NCBI RefSeq assembly: GCF_002215035.1
Contig: NZ_NKFP01000003.1
Span: 74,437 to 138,436 of the forward strand
Reading direction: 5' to 3'
DNA: 64,000 bases
Source: Leptolyngbya ohadii IS1
GTDB lineage: Bacteria; Cyanobacteriota; Cyanobacteriia; Elainellales; Elainellaceae
Positions 1-8,938 of this stretch are shown here, piece after piece (position 1 is the stretch's first letter; every line of letters begins with the position of its first letter). Under the pieces are notes generated by a model that saw nothing but the letters and a program-made list of their open reading frames with translations, ran no database searches and was not told where the DNA came from. The position numbers and the translations under genes are program-made.

Positions 1-976
1 ACTGCTCAATCGTGAATTGCTGAGTTCCGTTAATTTGGGATAGATGATGAGAACGGGCGTTAAGCTGTGCCATCGTTTCTCGCATCGTCGAATCTTCGCT
101 CTCTCCCGCGTTCATCCGTTCAGCTTCTCCAGCCTGCGTTCTGAGAATCGATTGATTTGTAGAATTGGCGACCAGGAGTCCCGATCGCTCCACAATAAAC
201 ACCTGCCCAGATGGACTCAAGTTCAGATTTGAAAGAAAATGACTCAGGCTTTTCAGATCAATATCAGCGGCTAAAATTCCCCGGAGTTTACCAGAGTCTG
301 AGTAAATGGGCAGTCCGGCAGAAATTCCCATCACTGGCACATCGCTGATGAACTGATAAATAGGACTCCAGGTTGCTTTCCCTGCCTTTGCGGGTGCTTG
401 ATACCAGGGTCGAGTACGGGCATCATAATTCTCGGAGATGGTTTGAGTTTCGATAATCCTTCCTTTAGCATCGGTGAGTGAAAGCGTGTACTTGCCCTTA
501 GCAAATTGGACAGTTCGATAAACGCTCATGTTGCCGGAGCCAAGGGGGAGACGACGACCGGAGCCAACCATTCCTCCCCGATCATTTGCCATGGCAATCG
601 TTGTGACATCTGGAAACAGCTGGAGCTGTGCCCAGAAAAACTTTTCCAACGGTTCTGGGTTTATCGTCTCGAATCCAGAGAGTTGACCCAGACGAATGTT
701 ACTTGCATTAAGCTGGTTGACCAGGTGAGGCATCTCAAGCGATCGCTCCAGGTAAAGCACTGTTTGGTTCTCTTTCTCCTGCATGAGCTGGCTCGCTAAC
801 TCGGTTACCGTCTGTTCCCCGCTTTGGTAAGAGAGATACCCGACCAGCGTTGTTGCTCCCACAGTCAGCAGTACAAACGGAACGGTTAATGCCCAACTCA
901 GCGGTACACCTGTCAGTAGGCGACGGGGCGGTCGCGGCAGAAAAGCCGATTGTCTTTTCCGTCCAGGAGTAGTCAT
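1..976 (-). CDS. dCache-domain membrane sensor protein, N-terminal part (runs off left edge)
   Basis: An open frame on the minus strand starts with ATG at 976 and stays open to the window edge, about 325 codons. A proline/arginine-rich cytoplasmic start is followed by one hydrophobic segment (about residues 28-50) and then a long extracytoplasmic region. That region carries the RPWY motif and the DIDLKSLS element typical of double-Cache sensors, which bind small metabolites outside the membrane. The output domain (kinase, cyclase or methyl-acceptor) lies outside the window. Its start codon overlaps the stop of the upstream response regulator as ATGA (973-976), so the two genes are very probably translationally coupled and form one signalling pair. 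What the sensor binds cannot be told from sequence. Confidence 0.85.
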   Translation of the reverse strand, partial: MTTPGRKRQSAFLPRPPRRLLTGVPLSWALTVPFVLLTVGATTLVGYLSYQSGEQTVTELASQLMQEKENQTVLYLERSLEMPHLVNQLNASNIRLGQLSGFETINPEPLEKFFWAQLQLFPDVTTIAMANDRGGMVGSGRRLPLGSGNMSVYRTVQFAKGKYTLSLTDAKGRIIETQTISENYDARTRPWYQAPAKAGKATWSPIYQFISDVPVMGISAGLPIYSDSGKLRGILAADIDLKSLSHFLSNLNLSPSGQVFIVERSGLLVANSTNQSILRTQAGEAERMNAGESEDSTMRETMAQLNARSHHLSQINGTQQFTIEQ

Positions 977-2916
977 GTCACGCTCCGCTTCATGGTCTCA
1001 AGCTCCTGCTGAAGGCGCGATCGATCGATTCGGCTGATTACTCGCGTCACCAGTTCTGGACCAGCAACGGGTTTGCCAATAAAATCATCGGCTCCCGCCG
1101 CAAACACTTGATGAATAGAGGCGATATCGGTATGAGCCGTCACAACCAGAATCGGTAAATTGCCCCACTGGGGGTCCTGCCGCACCACTCGACACAAATC
1201 AATCCCATTAAAGGTTGGCATTTCCACATCCAGCACCAGTAGATCGGGCTGCGTAGCCGTTAAAACAGTCCAGAACTGTTCTGGCTCTTGCAGTGTTGTC
1301 ACCTGCATTCCCCAGGGCTGTAATAGATCGAATACCGTATCCAGCAGCAGCGGATCGTCGTCTAAAACCATGACTATAGCATCCGTCGCCTGAGAGTTTG
1401 TCAGCACTTGCTCGATCGCCTGGAAGACTTCAGCGGTTGCGATCGGCTTATGCAAAAATCGCTTAATGCCCAATCGAGACAGAATCACGCGATTGCCCAG
1501 CCGATCCTGCTCTGTGATGACGAGAATCGGTACGGTTGGAAACTGGGCTGTGAGGGTCTTGATCAGGTAAAGTCCCGCTTCGAGGGATTCCTGTAGATGC
1601 AGCACAATTGCTTGAGGGGTTTCCTGCTTGATCTGATGCTGAATGACTTGCCGAATGACTGCTGTATCCATTACGGTTTGAACTTTAAGGTTCCAATTCG
1701 AGGCATCTCGTCGAAGCTGTTCAACAAAAGCGATATCTGTACCTATGACCAGGACAACCGGAAGCCGAGGGGCTGGCGGCAGTCGATGCGAAGCAGTTTC
1801 CTCTTTGAGGTAATCGCTCAACGAGGTAGCAGGTTTAGCAAGTTCCTGGGTTAGCTCAGAGATCAGACTGTTAATTTGAGAGACTTGGACTAGGGCTAGG
1901 GGATACTGCTCCAGCAGTTTTTCGAGCGATTTAGCCACGTGCGACCCTCTCTCGTAGCCGAAGGAGCCTAACGTTCCTGCCAATCGGTGCGCTTCTTGAG
2001 CAAGGCTTTGCTGTTGGGCTAGAGCCAAGCTTCCGGTCTGGATCGCTGCCCTCACTTGCTCCAGTGCCGCCACTCGTTCTCGAAAAGTGTTTTGATACTT
2101 GTCTAGAACCTTAGCGATCGCCTTTAGATCCTTCTGATGGTTCAATTTACTTTTACTTTCTTTCGTCCCTTTACGTTCATGCTCAACTTGCCGAGTCTGA
2201 ACTTGCTGAGTCTGATTTGATGCTGCATTATGCTGCTCTAGAGGCATTCTGAGCCGATATCCCATCCCGTAAATTGTATCCAGCAACTCTGTCTGCATTC
2301 CGGCAGCTTTCAACTTTCGTCGCAAATCCTTCACTAAATTGGTGACGGTTGCCTCACCGGGAGAAGCGTCGATCGACCAGAGGCGATCGATAATATTATT
2401 CCGGCTGAAGACGCGATGAGGATGGCGCAGGAACAAACCCAGTAATGCGTATTCCTTCGGCGACAATGGGAGGAGTTGCCCTCGATAGGTCACTTCCGCT
2501 GAAACCGGATTAACGCAAAGATGCTCCCAGGTCAGGAAAGTAGGTGACAAATCGGTCTGTCCTCGCCGCAGCAGGGCACGCATTCGTGCCAGTAGCATAG
2601 ATGGGTGGTAGGGTTTGGTGACATAGTCATCTGCTCCCGCATCTAGCCCTTTCACGACATCGGTACTGGAGTCTTTAGCGGTCAGTAAAAGAATGGGCTT
2701 TTGAAATCCATTTGCTCGAAGCTGGCGACAAAGACTGATGCCGTCTAGCTTGGGAATCAGCAAATCCAGCAGAATCAGGTCATATTCCCAGGAAGTCGCA
2801 AGCTGAAACCCCGCTTCGCCATCATTTACCACGTCAACCACATATTGCTGTGCGGCAATGACTTCCGAAAGGACTGCCGCTGCTAATGAATCGTCTTCTA
2901 CCAGTAAAACCTTCAC
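973..2916 (-). CDS. Multidomain response regulator: REC - winged helix - Hpt - pseudo-REC - REC
   Basis: 647 aa. Domains in order: receiver 1 (residues 1-118, phosphoacceptor D51, K101), OmpR-type winged-helix DNA-binding domain (about 128-224, ending in the typical YGMGYRL strand), a charged linker, a histidine phosphotransfer domain (about 270-362, HRLAGTLGSFG with H310), a second receiver-like domain (385-505) and a third receiver (514-632, D563, K615). The second receiver has a His (H440) where the phosphoacceptor Asp should be, so it is probably not phosphorylated. This layout combines a transcription factor with phosphorelay parts, as in large cyanobacterial OmpR-class regulators. It overlaps the following dCache sensor gene by 4 nt (ATGA), so it probably takes part in a relay with that protein. 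Confidence 0.93.
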   Translation of the reverse strand: MKVLLVEDDSLAAAVLSEVIAAQQYVVDVVNDGEAGFQLATSWEYDLILLDLLIPKLDGISLCRQLRANGFQKPILLLTAKDSSTDVVKGLDAGADDYVTKPYHPSMLLARMRALLRRGQTDLSPTFLTWEHLCVNPVSAEVTYRGQLLPLSPKEYALLGLFLRHPHRVFSRNNIIDRLWSIDASPGEATVTNLVKDLRRKLKAAGMQTELLDTIYGMGYRLRMPLEQHNAASNQTQQVQTRQVEHERKGTKESKSKLNHQKDLKAIAKVLDKYQNTFRERVAALEQVRAAIQTGSLALAQQQSLAQEAHRLAGTLGSFGYERGSHVAKSLEKLLEQYPLALVQVSQINSLISELTQELAKPATSLSDYLKEETASHRLPPAPRLPVVLVIGTDIAFVEQLRRDASNWNLKVQTVMDTAVIRQVIQHQIKQETPQAIVLHLQESLEAGLYLIKTLTAQFPTVPILVITEQDRLGNRVILSRLGIKRFLHKPIATAEVFQAIEQVLTNSQATDAIVMVLDDDPLLLDTVFDLLQPWGMQVTTLQEPEQFWTVLTATQPDLLVLDVEMPTFNGIDLCRVVRQDPQWGNLPILVVTAHTDIASIHQVFAAGADDFIGKPVAGPELVTRVISRIDRSRLQQELETMKRSVT

Positions 2917-3299
2917 AGCAGATGCAACTCCTTACTTGAGCAATTCTAAAGTTTCTGAAGCACTAACGTTCCTTGAAATATCGTCCGTATCTGGAGTGAA
3001 TCTGTATTATAGAGCCTGTTTTTCCTGAATCATCCTTAACCTTATCAGAAACGTTCCTGAGTCAGTGTATGAATATCTTCAGGATGTAAGCGAGGCACTC
3101 AGACCCTAACAGCAGAAGACAAGCGACGCTTCAACTTGCGATTCTGGAATTGCTTGTGCTGCAAGAATTGGTGCAAGCCTGCCTATCTTTGGAGCGGTTT
3201 CCTGGTGTGAAATCTCACCCTTAGTAAATCCTTATTTTTTCCTGGTTCAGTTTAGCCAGGGTCTATGCAATGTTTTAATACAGCTAAAGGAATAACTTT
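2917..3299. other. Intergenic region between divergent genes
   Basis: 383 bp between the minus-strand regulator and the plus-strand outer-membrane protein. It must hold both promoters. I see no convincing ORF, RNA gene or long repeat. A purine-rich Shine-Dalgarno-like stretch (AAAGGA) lies near 3286-3291, just before the GTG start at 3300. Confidence 0.5.
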
Positions 3300-4817
3300 G
3301 TGAATCAGACTGCTTCCAACCTTGGAGCTTATTCAAAGAAATTTAATTATCAGTTATCAAAATCATTGTGGTTATGTTCTAGCAGTGCCCTGTCTGTCGC
3401 GATCGTCTTTTCAGGCTCAGCGGCATGGGCAGAAGGGCAACCATCCATCTCCAACACTGCTAATCCCGATACTTTCTCAAGTACAACCCTTAAACCTAGC
3501 CTGCCACTGCCGAATCTTGCCGATTCAGTTGCTTCCCATGAGAACCCTTTTATTCCAAGCTTCGGCTCAGATTCTAATCAGTTTGTTCTAAACCATGAAG
3601 CTGCTCTCAACACTGACGGCACACAGGCTGTTGCTGACCGATCGCCTAGCGATGCACCTGAACCCGCTGCACTGGAGGAATTAAATTACTCAGCAGAGGC
3701 ACTGATACAGCCAGCGCCGCAATTCACAGAAGCTGCGATCGAACCGACGGAACCCGTTTTCCTGTCTCCGACCGCTCAGGCTGATACTCCCAATTTAGAG
3801 CCTTCTGAACCCTCTGGGGAACTCCAGCCTTCCGAGCCACCTTCTGAGCGGTCTTTTGAGTCGCAACCTTCTGAGCCACAACCTTCCGAGCCATCTGCTA
3901 CTTCTTCAAGTCAGAGTTGGCAATTTTCAGTGGAGCCTTATTTCTTTGCGCCCTTGGATGTGAATGCTGATGTCACAGTCAATGGACGAAGCTCATCAAT
4001 CGAGTTGGGGTTAGATGACATCCTGGAGTTCGATCGCGCCTTTGATGCGGGGCTGCGGCTGCGGGCGCAAAACGATCGCCTAGGATTTATTTTGGACGGT
4101 TTCTATCTTTATGGTGAAAACAGCGGTAGCCTGGGAAGAACGTTTTCTTCAGGAAGCATCTTTCAGTTTGTACAGCGGAATTCCCCTGGGACACTAGAAG
4201 AGTTTGTGCAGCGGTTTGAACCCCAGCAAATTCAGCAGTTTGTCCAGATTGGACGACAGATTGGACTGAATACGCCTGTAAATGTGACTGCGGATGGAAC
4301 AGTCTCCGTTCGCCAGATCACTATCGATGCTGCGGTTTCCTACCGAGTGATTGATACGTCTCTAAGCCAATCGGAAGAAACAGACTTCTATCCCCGACTG
4401 GCGGTTGCGCCGATCGCAGGGGTACGAACCAACATCTTGCAACAAACGATCGAAGTGGATGATATTCGGATTAATGGTCGAACGATTCCCGATCGCGTTT
4501 TGCCTCCAATCGATCGCAGCTTCCGCTTTTCTAAAACGCTAGTGGAACCTTTGATTGGCGCACAGATTGATTTAGCGTTATCGGAGCAATGGGCACTCGC
4601 ATTTCGCGGCGACGTATCTGGATTCAACATTGGTGCGCGGCAAAACTTTACCTGGAATGTAATGCTTGGCGCTCAGTACAATATCTCCCGCAATGTTGTC
4701 CTTCAACTTGCCTATCGCTTTAATGGATTTGACTTTGAGACAGGCGAAGGTTTCAGACGAACGGAACTAAACCTGCGTCAGAATGGCGTAATGTTGAATG
4801 CAATATTCCGATTCTAA
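3300..4817 (+). CDS. Exported outer-membrane beta-barrel-like protein with Pro-Ser-Glu linker
   Basis: 505 aa from a GTG start preceded by AAAGGA. A Sec signal peptide is visible (basic N-terminus, hydrophobic stretch about 21-40, cleavage near AWA-EG). Residues about 45-205 are low-complexity and acidic, rich in Pro, Ser and Glu, with repeated PSEPS/QPSEP units; this looks like a flexible spacer. The remaining 300 residues alternate polar and hydrophobic positions, contain many paired amphipathic strands (for example NVVLQLAYRFNGFDF) and end in NAIFRF with a terminal Phe, the classic C-terminal signature of outer-membrane beta-barrels. No enzyme motif is visible. It is probably an outer-membrane porin-like or structural protein; its substrate is unknown. 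It stands alone, divergent from the signalling pair. Confidence 0.75.
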   Translation: MNQTASNLGAYSKKFNYQLSKSLWLCSSSALSVAIVFSGSAAWAEGQPSISNTANPDTFSSTTLKPSLPLPNLADSVASHENPFIPSFGSDSNQFVLNHEAALNTDGTQAVADRSPSDAPEPAALEELNYSAEALIQPAPQFTEAAIEPTEPVFLSPTAQADTPNLEPSEPSGELQPSEPPSERSFESQPSEPQPSEPSATSSSQSWQFSVEPYFFAPLDVNADVTVNGRSSSIELGLDDILEFDRAFDAGLRLRAQNDRLGFILDGFYLYGENSGSLGRTFSSGSIFQFVQRNSPGTLEEFVQRFEPQQIQQFVQIGRQIGLNTPVNVTADGTVSVRQITIDAAVSYRVIDTSLSQSEETDFYPRLAVAPIAGVRTNILQQTIEVDDIRINGRTIPDRVLPPIDRSFRFSKTLVEPLIGAQIDLALSEQWALAFRGDVSGFNIGARQNFTWNVMLGAQYNISRNVVLQLAYRFNGFDFETGEGFRRTELNLRQNGVMLNAIFRF

Positions 4818-5165
4818 TGATTTGTTTTTCTGCTTTCCCTAAGCTTTCGATCTCTGAAGCTTGAGCTGTAGAAGCCCTATATTATTCCTTTCCCTAACCT
4901 CAGTATCCTCTCAATTTATTATGGTGTCTTTGTTTGAACCCCTGCTTTGTCCCTGCTGCATGCCAGCTCTCCTACATACGTTGTCCCAATGCAGTACACC
5001 GCTTCTGCTTGAATCCCTGCTGTACTTGAAATCGGGTTCTTTGGTTGCGGCAATTGGATTGGATCTGCCATCTTCAGACAAGGAGGAGGACGCTTATCTC
5101 TTACCAGACTATTCAAACCAAACTGTACAAGAATTTAGATAAAAAAATTAGGTAAGGAATTACTA
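4818..5165. other. Intergenic region, nothing firm seen
   Basis: 348 bp between the outer-membrane protein and the amidohydrolase. Two short open frames overlap here on opposite strands, but neither has a ribosome site or family resemblance. The start of the next gene is well supported by TAAGGAA at about 5151-5158. Confidence 0.4.
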
Positions 5166-6611
5166 ATGATGTCATTCTTCCGTAATGTTTTCCCTAAGCA
5201 GTGGATGAAGCGAGGGGGTCTACTAATTCTAGGAGCGATCGCCTTTAGTTTGCTTTTGCTGTTCAAGATGCCCTTTCATCTACCTTTTCTGGGATCACAG
5301 CCTGCCCAGGCACAGAGAACCTTTCAAGGCACTCCCGCCGCTAAACCCGCCTATTACGAGCGGCTGCTGTCGGTAGTCGATCGGGATGGCGATCGGCTAA
5401 TCAATATTTTCAAAGATATTCATCAAAATCCTGAACTGGGATTTATGGAAACGCGCACCGCAGAGATCATCGCGAAGGAACTGCGATCGCTCGGCTATGA
5501 GGTGAAAACGGGGATCGGCAAAACAGGCGTGGTTGGGATTCTGCGAAATGGTGAGGGTCCCAAGGTGATGTACCGGGCGGATATGGATGCACTCCCTGTG
5601 CAGGAAACCACTGGACTACCCTATGCCAGCACGAAGCGAGTTGAAATGGAAGATGGGGACGATCGCTATGTGATGCACGCCTGTGGTCACGATTCCCACG
5701 TGGTCTGGATGCTGGGACTGGCAAAGGCAATGGCAGAGCTGCGATCGGACTGGAAGGGGACGCTGATTCTGGTGGCACAACCCGCAGAGGAGGGAGTTGC
5801 AGGCGCAAGGGCAATGGTGGAGGATGGTCTGTACACCCGTCATGGTGTTCCCGTTCCTGACTTTCTGCTGGGGATGCACAGTGCCCCGGGTCCAACTGGA
5901 TTGATCGCCAGCGCACCGGGTGTTCAAACCGCAGGCAGCGATCCGATCGACATTTTGTTTAAAGGAGTCGGGGGACACGGTTCCTCACCCCATCTGGCAA
6001 AAGATCCGATCGTGATGGCTGCCCATGCGATTACGCAGTATCAAACGATCGTGGCACGGGCGATCGATCCAAAGGAGGCGGCAGTGATTACCGTCGGCTC
6101 GGTGCAGGCAGGCGAAGCAAATAACGTGATTCCGGGCGAGGCACTGCTGAAGCTGAGTTTGCGCTGGTTTAGTCCAGAGGTGCGGCAAACCATGCTCACG
6201 GGCATTCAGGCGGTGAATCAGTCGATCGCCCGCGCCTATGGAATGCCGGAAGATCAGCTCCCCACGATTACAACCAAGGGGGGAACTACACCGATGGTCA
6301 ACGATGCATCGGTGATCAATCGGATCAATCCTCAGTTAGCAAACCTGGTGGGAGCCGACAGACTGATCACGCAATTCGAGGGAACAACCGGCTCAGAGGA
6401 TGTGCATCTGCTGAAGGGTGACAATCAAAACATTCAGTTTGGCTTTGTCTTTGTTGGCGTTGCGGAACCGAATCTATTTGCTAAAGCACTCGCAGAGGGC
6501 AAACAGGTTCCCTTCTCCAACCACAACAGCAACTTCCAGGTTGATCTGAATGCCATTCCGCTTGGCACGAAGGTCGCCAGTGTCATGACAATCGAACTGC
6601 TGCAAAATTAG
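5166..6611 (+). CDS. Secreted M20-family amidohydrolase (IAA-amino acid hydrolase / carboxypeptidase type)
   Basis: 481 aa, ATG start 8 nt after a good ribosome site. A hydrophobic segment (about residues 18-38) followed by QPAQAQR indicates export or membrane anchoring. The peptidase M20 fold is clear: HQNPELGF, MYRADMDALP, the metal motif HACGHDSH with its Cys and His ligands, AEEGVAGA with the paired glutamates, GMHSAPG, the dimerisation-domain GHGSSPH and the C-terminal GTTGSEDVH. These metalloenzymes hydrolyse N-acyl amino acids, for example hippurate or auxin conjugates, releasing the free amino acid. Here the product would be released outside the cytoplasm. Two further amide hydrolases of a different family lie just downstream, suggesting a shared role in degrading extracellular amides (inference). 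The natural substrate is not known. Confidence 0.93.
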   Translation: MMSFFRNVFPKQWMKRGGLLILGAIAFSLLLLFKMPFHLPFLGSQPAQAQRTFQGTPAAKPAYYERLLSVVDRDGDRLINIFKDIHQNPELGFMETRTAEIIAKELRSLGYEVKTGIGKTGVVGILRNGEGPKVMYRADMDALPVQETTGLPYASTKRVEMEDGDDRYVMHACGHDSHVVWMLGLAKAMAELRSDWKGTLILVAQPAEEGVAGARAMVEDGLYTRHGVPVPDFLLGMHSAPGPTGLIASAPGVQTAGSDPIDILFKGVGGHGSSPHLAKDPIVMAAHAITQYQTIVARAIDPKEAAVITVGSVQAGEANNVIPGEALLKLSLRWFSPEVRQTMLTGIQAVNQSIARAYGMPEDQLPTITTKGGTTPMVNDASVINRINPQLANLVGADRLITQFEGTTGSEDVHLLKGDNQNIQFGFVFVGVAEPNLFAKALAEGKQVPFSNHNSNFQVDLNAIPLGTKVASVMTIELLQN

Positions 6612-6681
6612 AAATCTTGCATTCTCACAGCTTATCTAGTCTACGTTTCACACAAAAGTTTCAACCCAAAAGAAAGCCAAC

Positions 6682-7812
6682 ATGAAGATGCGTTCAGTTT
6701 TAGCAGGTGGTATTGCTTTGGCGGTCATCAGTGCCCCTGCGATCGTTGGAATGGCAGCAATGATGCCAATTTCAAGTGCCGTTGCCCAGCAAGCGACCCT
6801 GAACTTGACTGGAGAAGGAGAAGGGAGACTCACCATCGGCAGCAGACCCGCCCAGACGGTGACGTTCGTGACCGTGACCAGTCAACCGGGTGGACGAGTA
6901 GAAATCACGCTCCGGCTGTCAGATGGCAATCTGCTCCGGTGGGGTGGGCAATTAGCCCGACAGGGTGGGGGCGAGGCTCAGATTGATTTGAGAAATTCGG
7001 GCATGGCGGATGCTATGGGTCTGCTCACGCTTCGCTATCAAGGCAATCGCCTGATCTCTCTGCTTGGAGAGGGGACAATCGACAGCCAGCCCATGTCCAT
7101 TCGCTTCACCATTGCCGATGATAGCGTTAGCCGTCCACCCACAACCCCGACGAACACCCTGAACCTGACCCAATCGGGTACGGGAACGTTTGGACTCCAG
7201 GGACGCCCAAACCGCAACATCAACTTCGCTTCAGTCACCGTTCAGCAAAACAACAGTGCCGAGCTATCGATTCGACTCGCCGATGGCAATCTGATTCGGT
7301 TTGGCGGACAACAAACCCGCAGAGATGCCAGTGATATTGTTGTGAACCTGACCTCTTCCGGGAACGCCAATGCCCAAGGCACTGCGAACATTAACTACGG
7401 TGCTAACAATTCAATCAACAGCATCAACGCCAATGGAACTCTGGATAGCCAACCCTTCTTTATTCAGTTCAGCGGACAGCAGGTTTCCCGTCCCCCACAG
7501 CCGCCCACGGTTCCACCCAGCAACCAGGCGATCGCTTGTTCGGGACAGATGCAAAACGGCTGGCGATATCGCGCTGAGGCTGTGAATCGTCGCTTTACCC
7601 AGATTCGCTGGGAGCGGACGGGACAGCTGCCCACAGTAACTACCCTGAGATTCGAGCGAAACAACGCCCAGGGGGAACCTGTCTACCGGGGTGCCTTTCG
7701 AGCGGCAACGGAAGTTACCTTGATTGATTTAAGCAGGGGCAATCCCCGTCGGGGAACTCAAACTTCTGTTGGGGTCGAGGAGTGGGGCTGGTCGCGTGGC
7801 ACCTGTCGTTAA
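6682..7812 (+). CDS. Exported protein with two internal repeat domains, function unknown
   Basis: 376 aa with a signal peptide (cleavage near SAVA-QQ, residues about 1-36). The mature part contains two homologous domains of about 105 residues. Each begins with TLNLT, contains LSDGNL(L)R(W)GGQ or LADGNLIRFGGQ, and closes with a GT(I/L)DSQP element followed by an xFxI strand. A proline-rich linker (RPPQPPTVPPS) leads to a third domain of about 95 residues with Cys residues near both ends, which could form a disulfide. I do not recognise a family. The pattern of beta strands suggests a secreted structural or ligand-binding protein. It lies 70 nt after the amidohydrolase on the same strand and 40 nt before the next hydrolase, so co-expression is likely. 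Confidence 0.75.
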   Translation: MKMRSVLAGGIALAVISAPAIVGMAAMMPISSAVAQQATLNLTGEGEGRLTIGSRPAQTVTFVTVTSQPGGRVEITLRLSDGNLLRWGGQLARQGGGEAQIDLRNSGMADAMGLLTLRYQGNRLISLLGEGTIDSQPMSIRFTIADDSVSRPPTTPTNTLNLTQSGTGTFGLQGRPNRNINFASVTVQQNNSAELSIRLADGNLIRFGGQQTRRDASDIVVNLTSSGNANAQGTANINYGANNSINSINANGTLDSQPFFIQFSGQQVSRPPQPPTVPPSNQAIACSGQMQNGWRYRAEAVNRRFTQIRWERTGQLPTVTTLRFERNNAQGEPVYRGAFRAATEVTLIDLSRGNPRRGTQTSVGVEEWGWSRGTCR

Positions 7813-7852
7813 CGCGAGGCGTAATCTGCTTTTCTGCCATAAGGAGAGTCCT

Positions 7853-8914
7853 GTGAATACAGCAGTCAGAAAAATTTTGGCGATCGCCGCCCTTGTTTCG
7901 CTCCAAGTTCCCGTCCTCGTCGATGCCGTAGAAGCCTGTACCAGGGTGATCTACAAAGGACCGAACGATACCGTTTTGACGGGGCGCACGATGGACTTTT
8001 CCCTGCCTATCCCGGCGAATCTTTGGATTTTTCCCAGAGGGATGCAGCGAAATGGTGAGGTCGGACCCAACTCTATTCAGTGGACTTCAAAATACGGCAG
8101 CGTGATTGCGAGTTCCTGGGACATGGGTACGCCAGACGGCATGAATGAAAAGGGACTGGTAGCGAACTTGCTTTGGCTTGTGCAGTCACAGTATCCCTCT
8201 TTTGATCCAAACGGGAATCAGGCGGGACTGACGATCGGTGCCTGGGCGCAGTATGTCCTCGATAACTTTGCGACGGTTGCGGAAGCGGTTGAGGCACTGA
8301 GGCAAGAGGAATTTGTGGTGGTCACGGATGTCATTCCTGGAACGGACAAATTGACCACGGTGCATCTTTCTATTTCCGACCCAACGGGCGACAGTGCCAT
8401 CTTCGAGTACATTGGCGGTCGATTGGTGATCCACCACAGCCCGTCCTACACGGTGATGACCAACGATCCGATCTTTGAGGAACAGCTCGCTATTAACGAA
8501 TACTGGCAAAACATTCCCGGAAATGTGTTTCTGCCGGGAACGAATCGGGCGACCGACCGCTTTGTGAGAGCGAGCTACTATCTCAACGCAATTCCCCAAA
8601 CCGATGATCCCCGAATTGCGGTGGCAAGCGTGTTTAGCGTCATTAGAAATACCTCTGTGCCTTATGGCATCTCGATCGAGGGGTTTCCCAACCTCGCAAC
8701 GACGCAGTGGCGAACGGTCGCTGATCAGAAAAATCTGGTTTATTATTTTGAGACCGCCATCACTCCAAACACATTTTGGGTCGATTTGAAAAAGGTTAAC
8801 TTCAGCGAAAACAGTGGAACCAGGGTGCTGAGGTTAACCAACGGAGAAACCCATGCAGGAGAAGTTTCTTCCGAATTTGTGCGTTCAGAGCCGTTTAGGT
8901 TTCAAGGTTTATAA
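7853..8914 (+). CDS. Exported linear-amide C-N hydrolase (choloylglycine hydrolase / penicillin V acylase family), copy 1
   Basis: 353 aa from the GTG at 7853, chosen because AAGGAG precedes it by 6 nt and because it gives a clean signal peptide ending ...VEA before Cys29. In this N-terminal-nucleophile family the Cys freed by processing (CTRVIYKG) is the catalytic residue, so removal of the signal peptide would generate the active enzyme. Other family landmarks are GRTMDF, the WTSKYGSV strand, DGMNEKGL, a central GDSAIFEY and NRATDRFVRASYY with its catalytic Arg. Members cleave bile salts, penicillin V or N-acyl homoserine lactones. In a cyanobacterium without bile exposure, acyl-amide signals or cell-wall amides are more likely, but this is inference. 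It is followed 24 bp later by a close paralogue. Confidence 0.92.
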   Translation: MNTAVRKILAIAALVSLQVPVLVDAVEACTRVIYKGPNDTVLTGRTMDFSLPIPANLWIFPRGMQRNGEVGPNSIQWTSKYGSVIASSWDMGTPDGMNEKGLVANLLWLVQSQYPSFDPNGNQAGLTIGAWAQYVLDNFATVAEAVEALRQEEFVVVTDVIPGTDKLTTVHLSISDPTGDSAIFEYIGGRLVIHHSPSYTVMTNDPIFEEQLAINEYWQNIPGNVFLPGTNRATDRFVRASYYLNAIPQTDDPRIAVASVFSVIRNTSVPYGISIEGFPNLATTQWRTVADQKNLVYYFETAITPNTFWVDLKKVNFSENSGTRVLRLTNGETHAGEVSSEFVRSEPFRFQGL

Positions 8915-8938
8915 GCTGTGACGTAAACCCTGGAACGA

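Noticed and set aside
4861-5142. 93-aa ORF between the outer-membrane protein and the amidohydrolase
   Set aside because: No ribosome site, unusual Leu/Pro/Cys composition and an equally long antisense ORF; no support for coding.
5467-5978. Long minus-strand open frames opposite the M20 amidohydrolase
   Set aside because: The plus strand encodes a complete enzyme with all metal ligands; the minus frames are Pro/Arg-rich shadows without a start context.
7769-7852. Upstream start for the first Ntn-hydrolase
   Set aside because: It would overlap the preceding gene and bury the signal peptide; the GTG at 7853 has a proper ribosome site.
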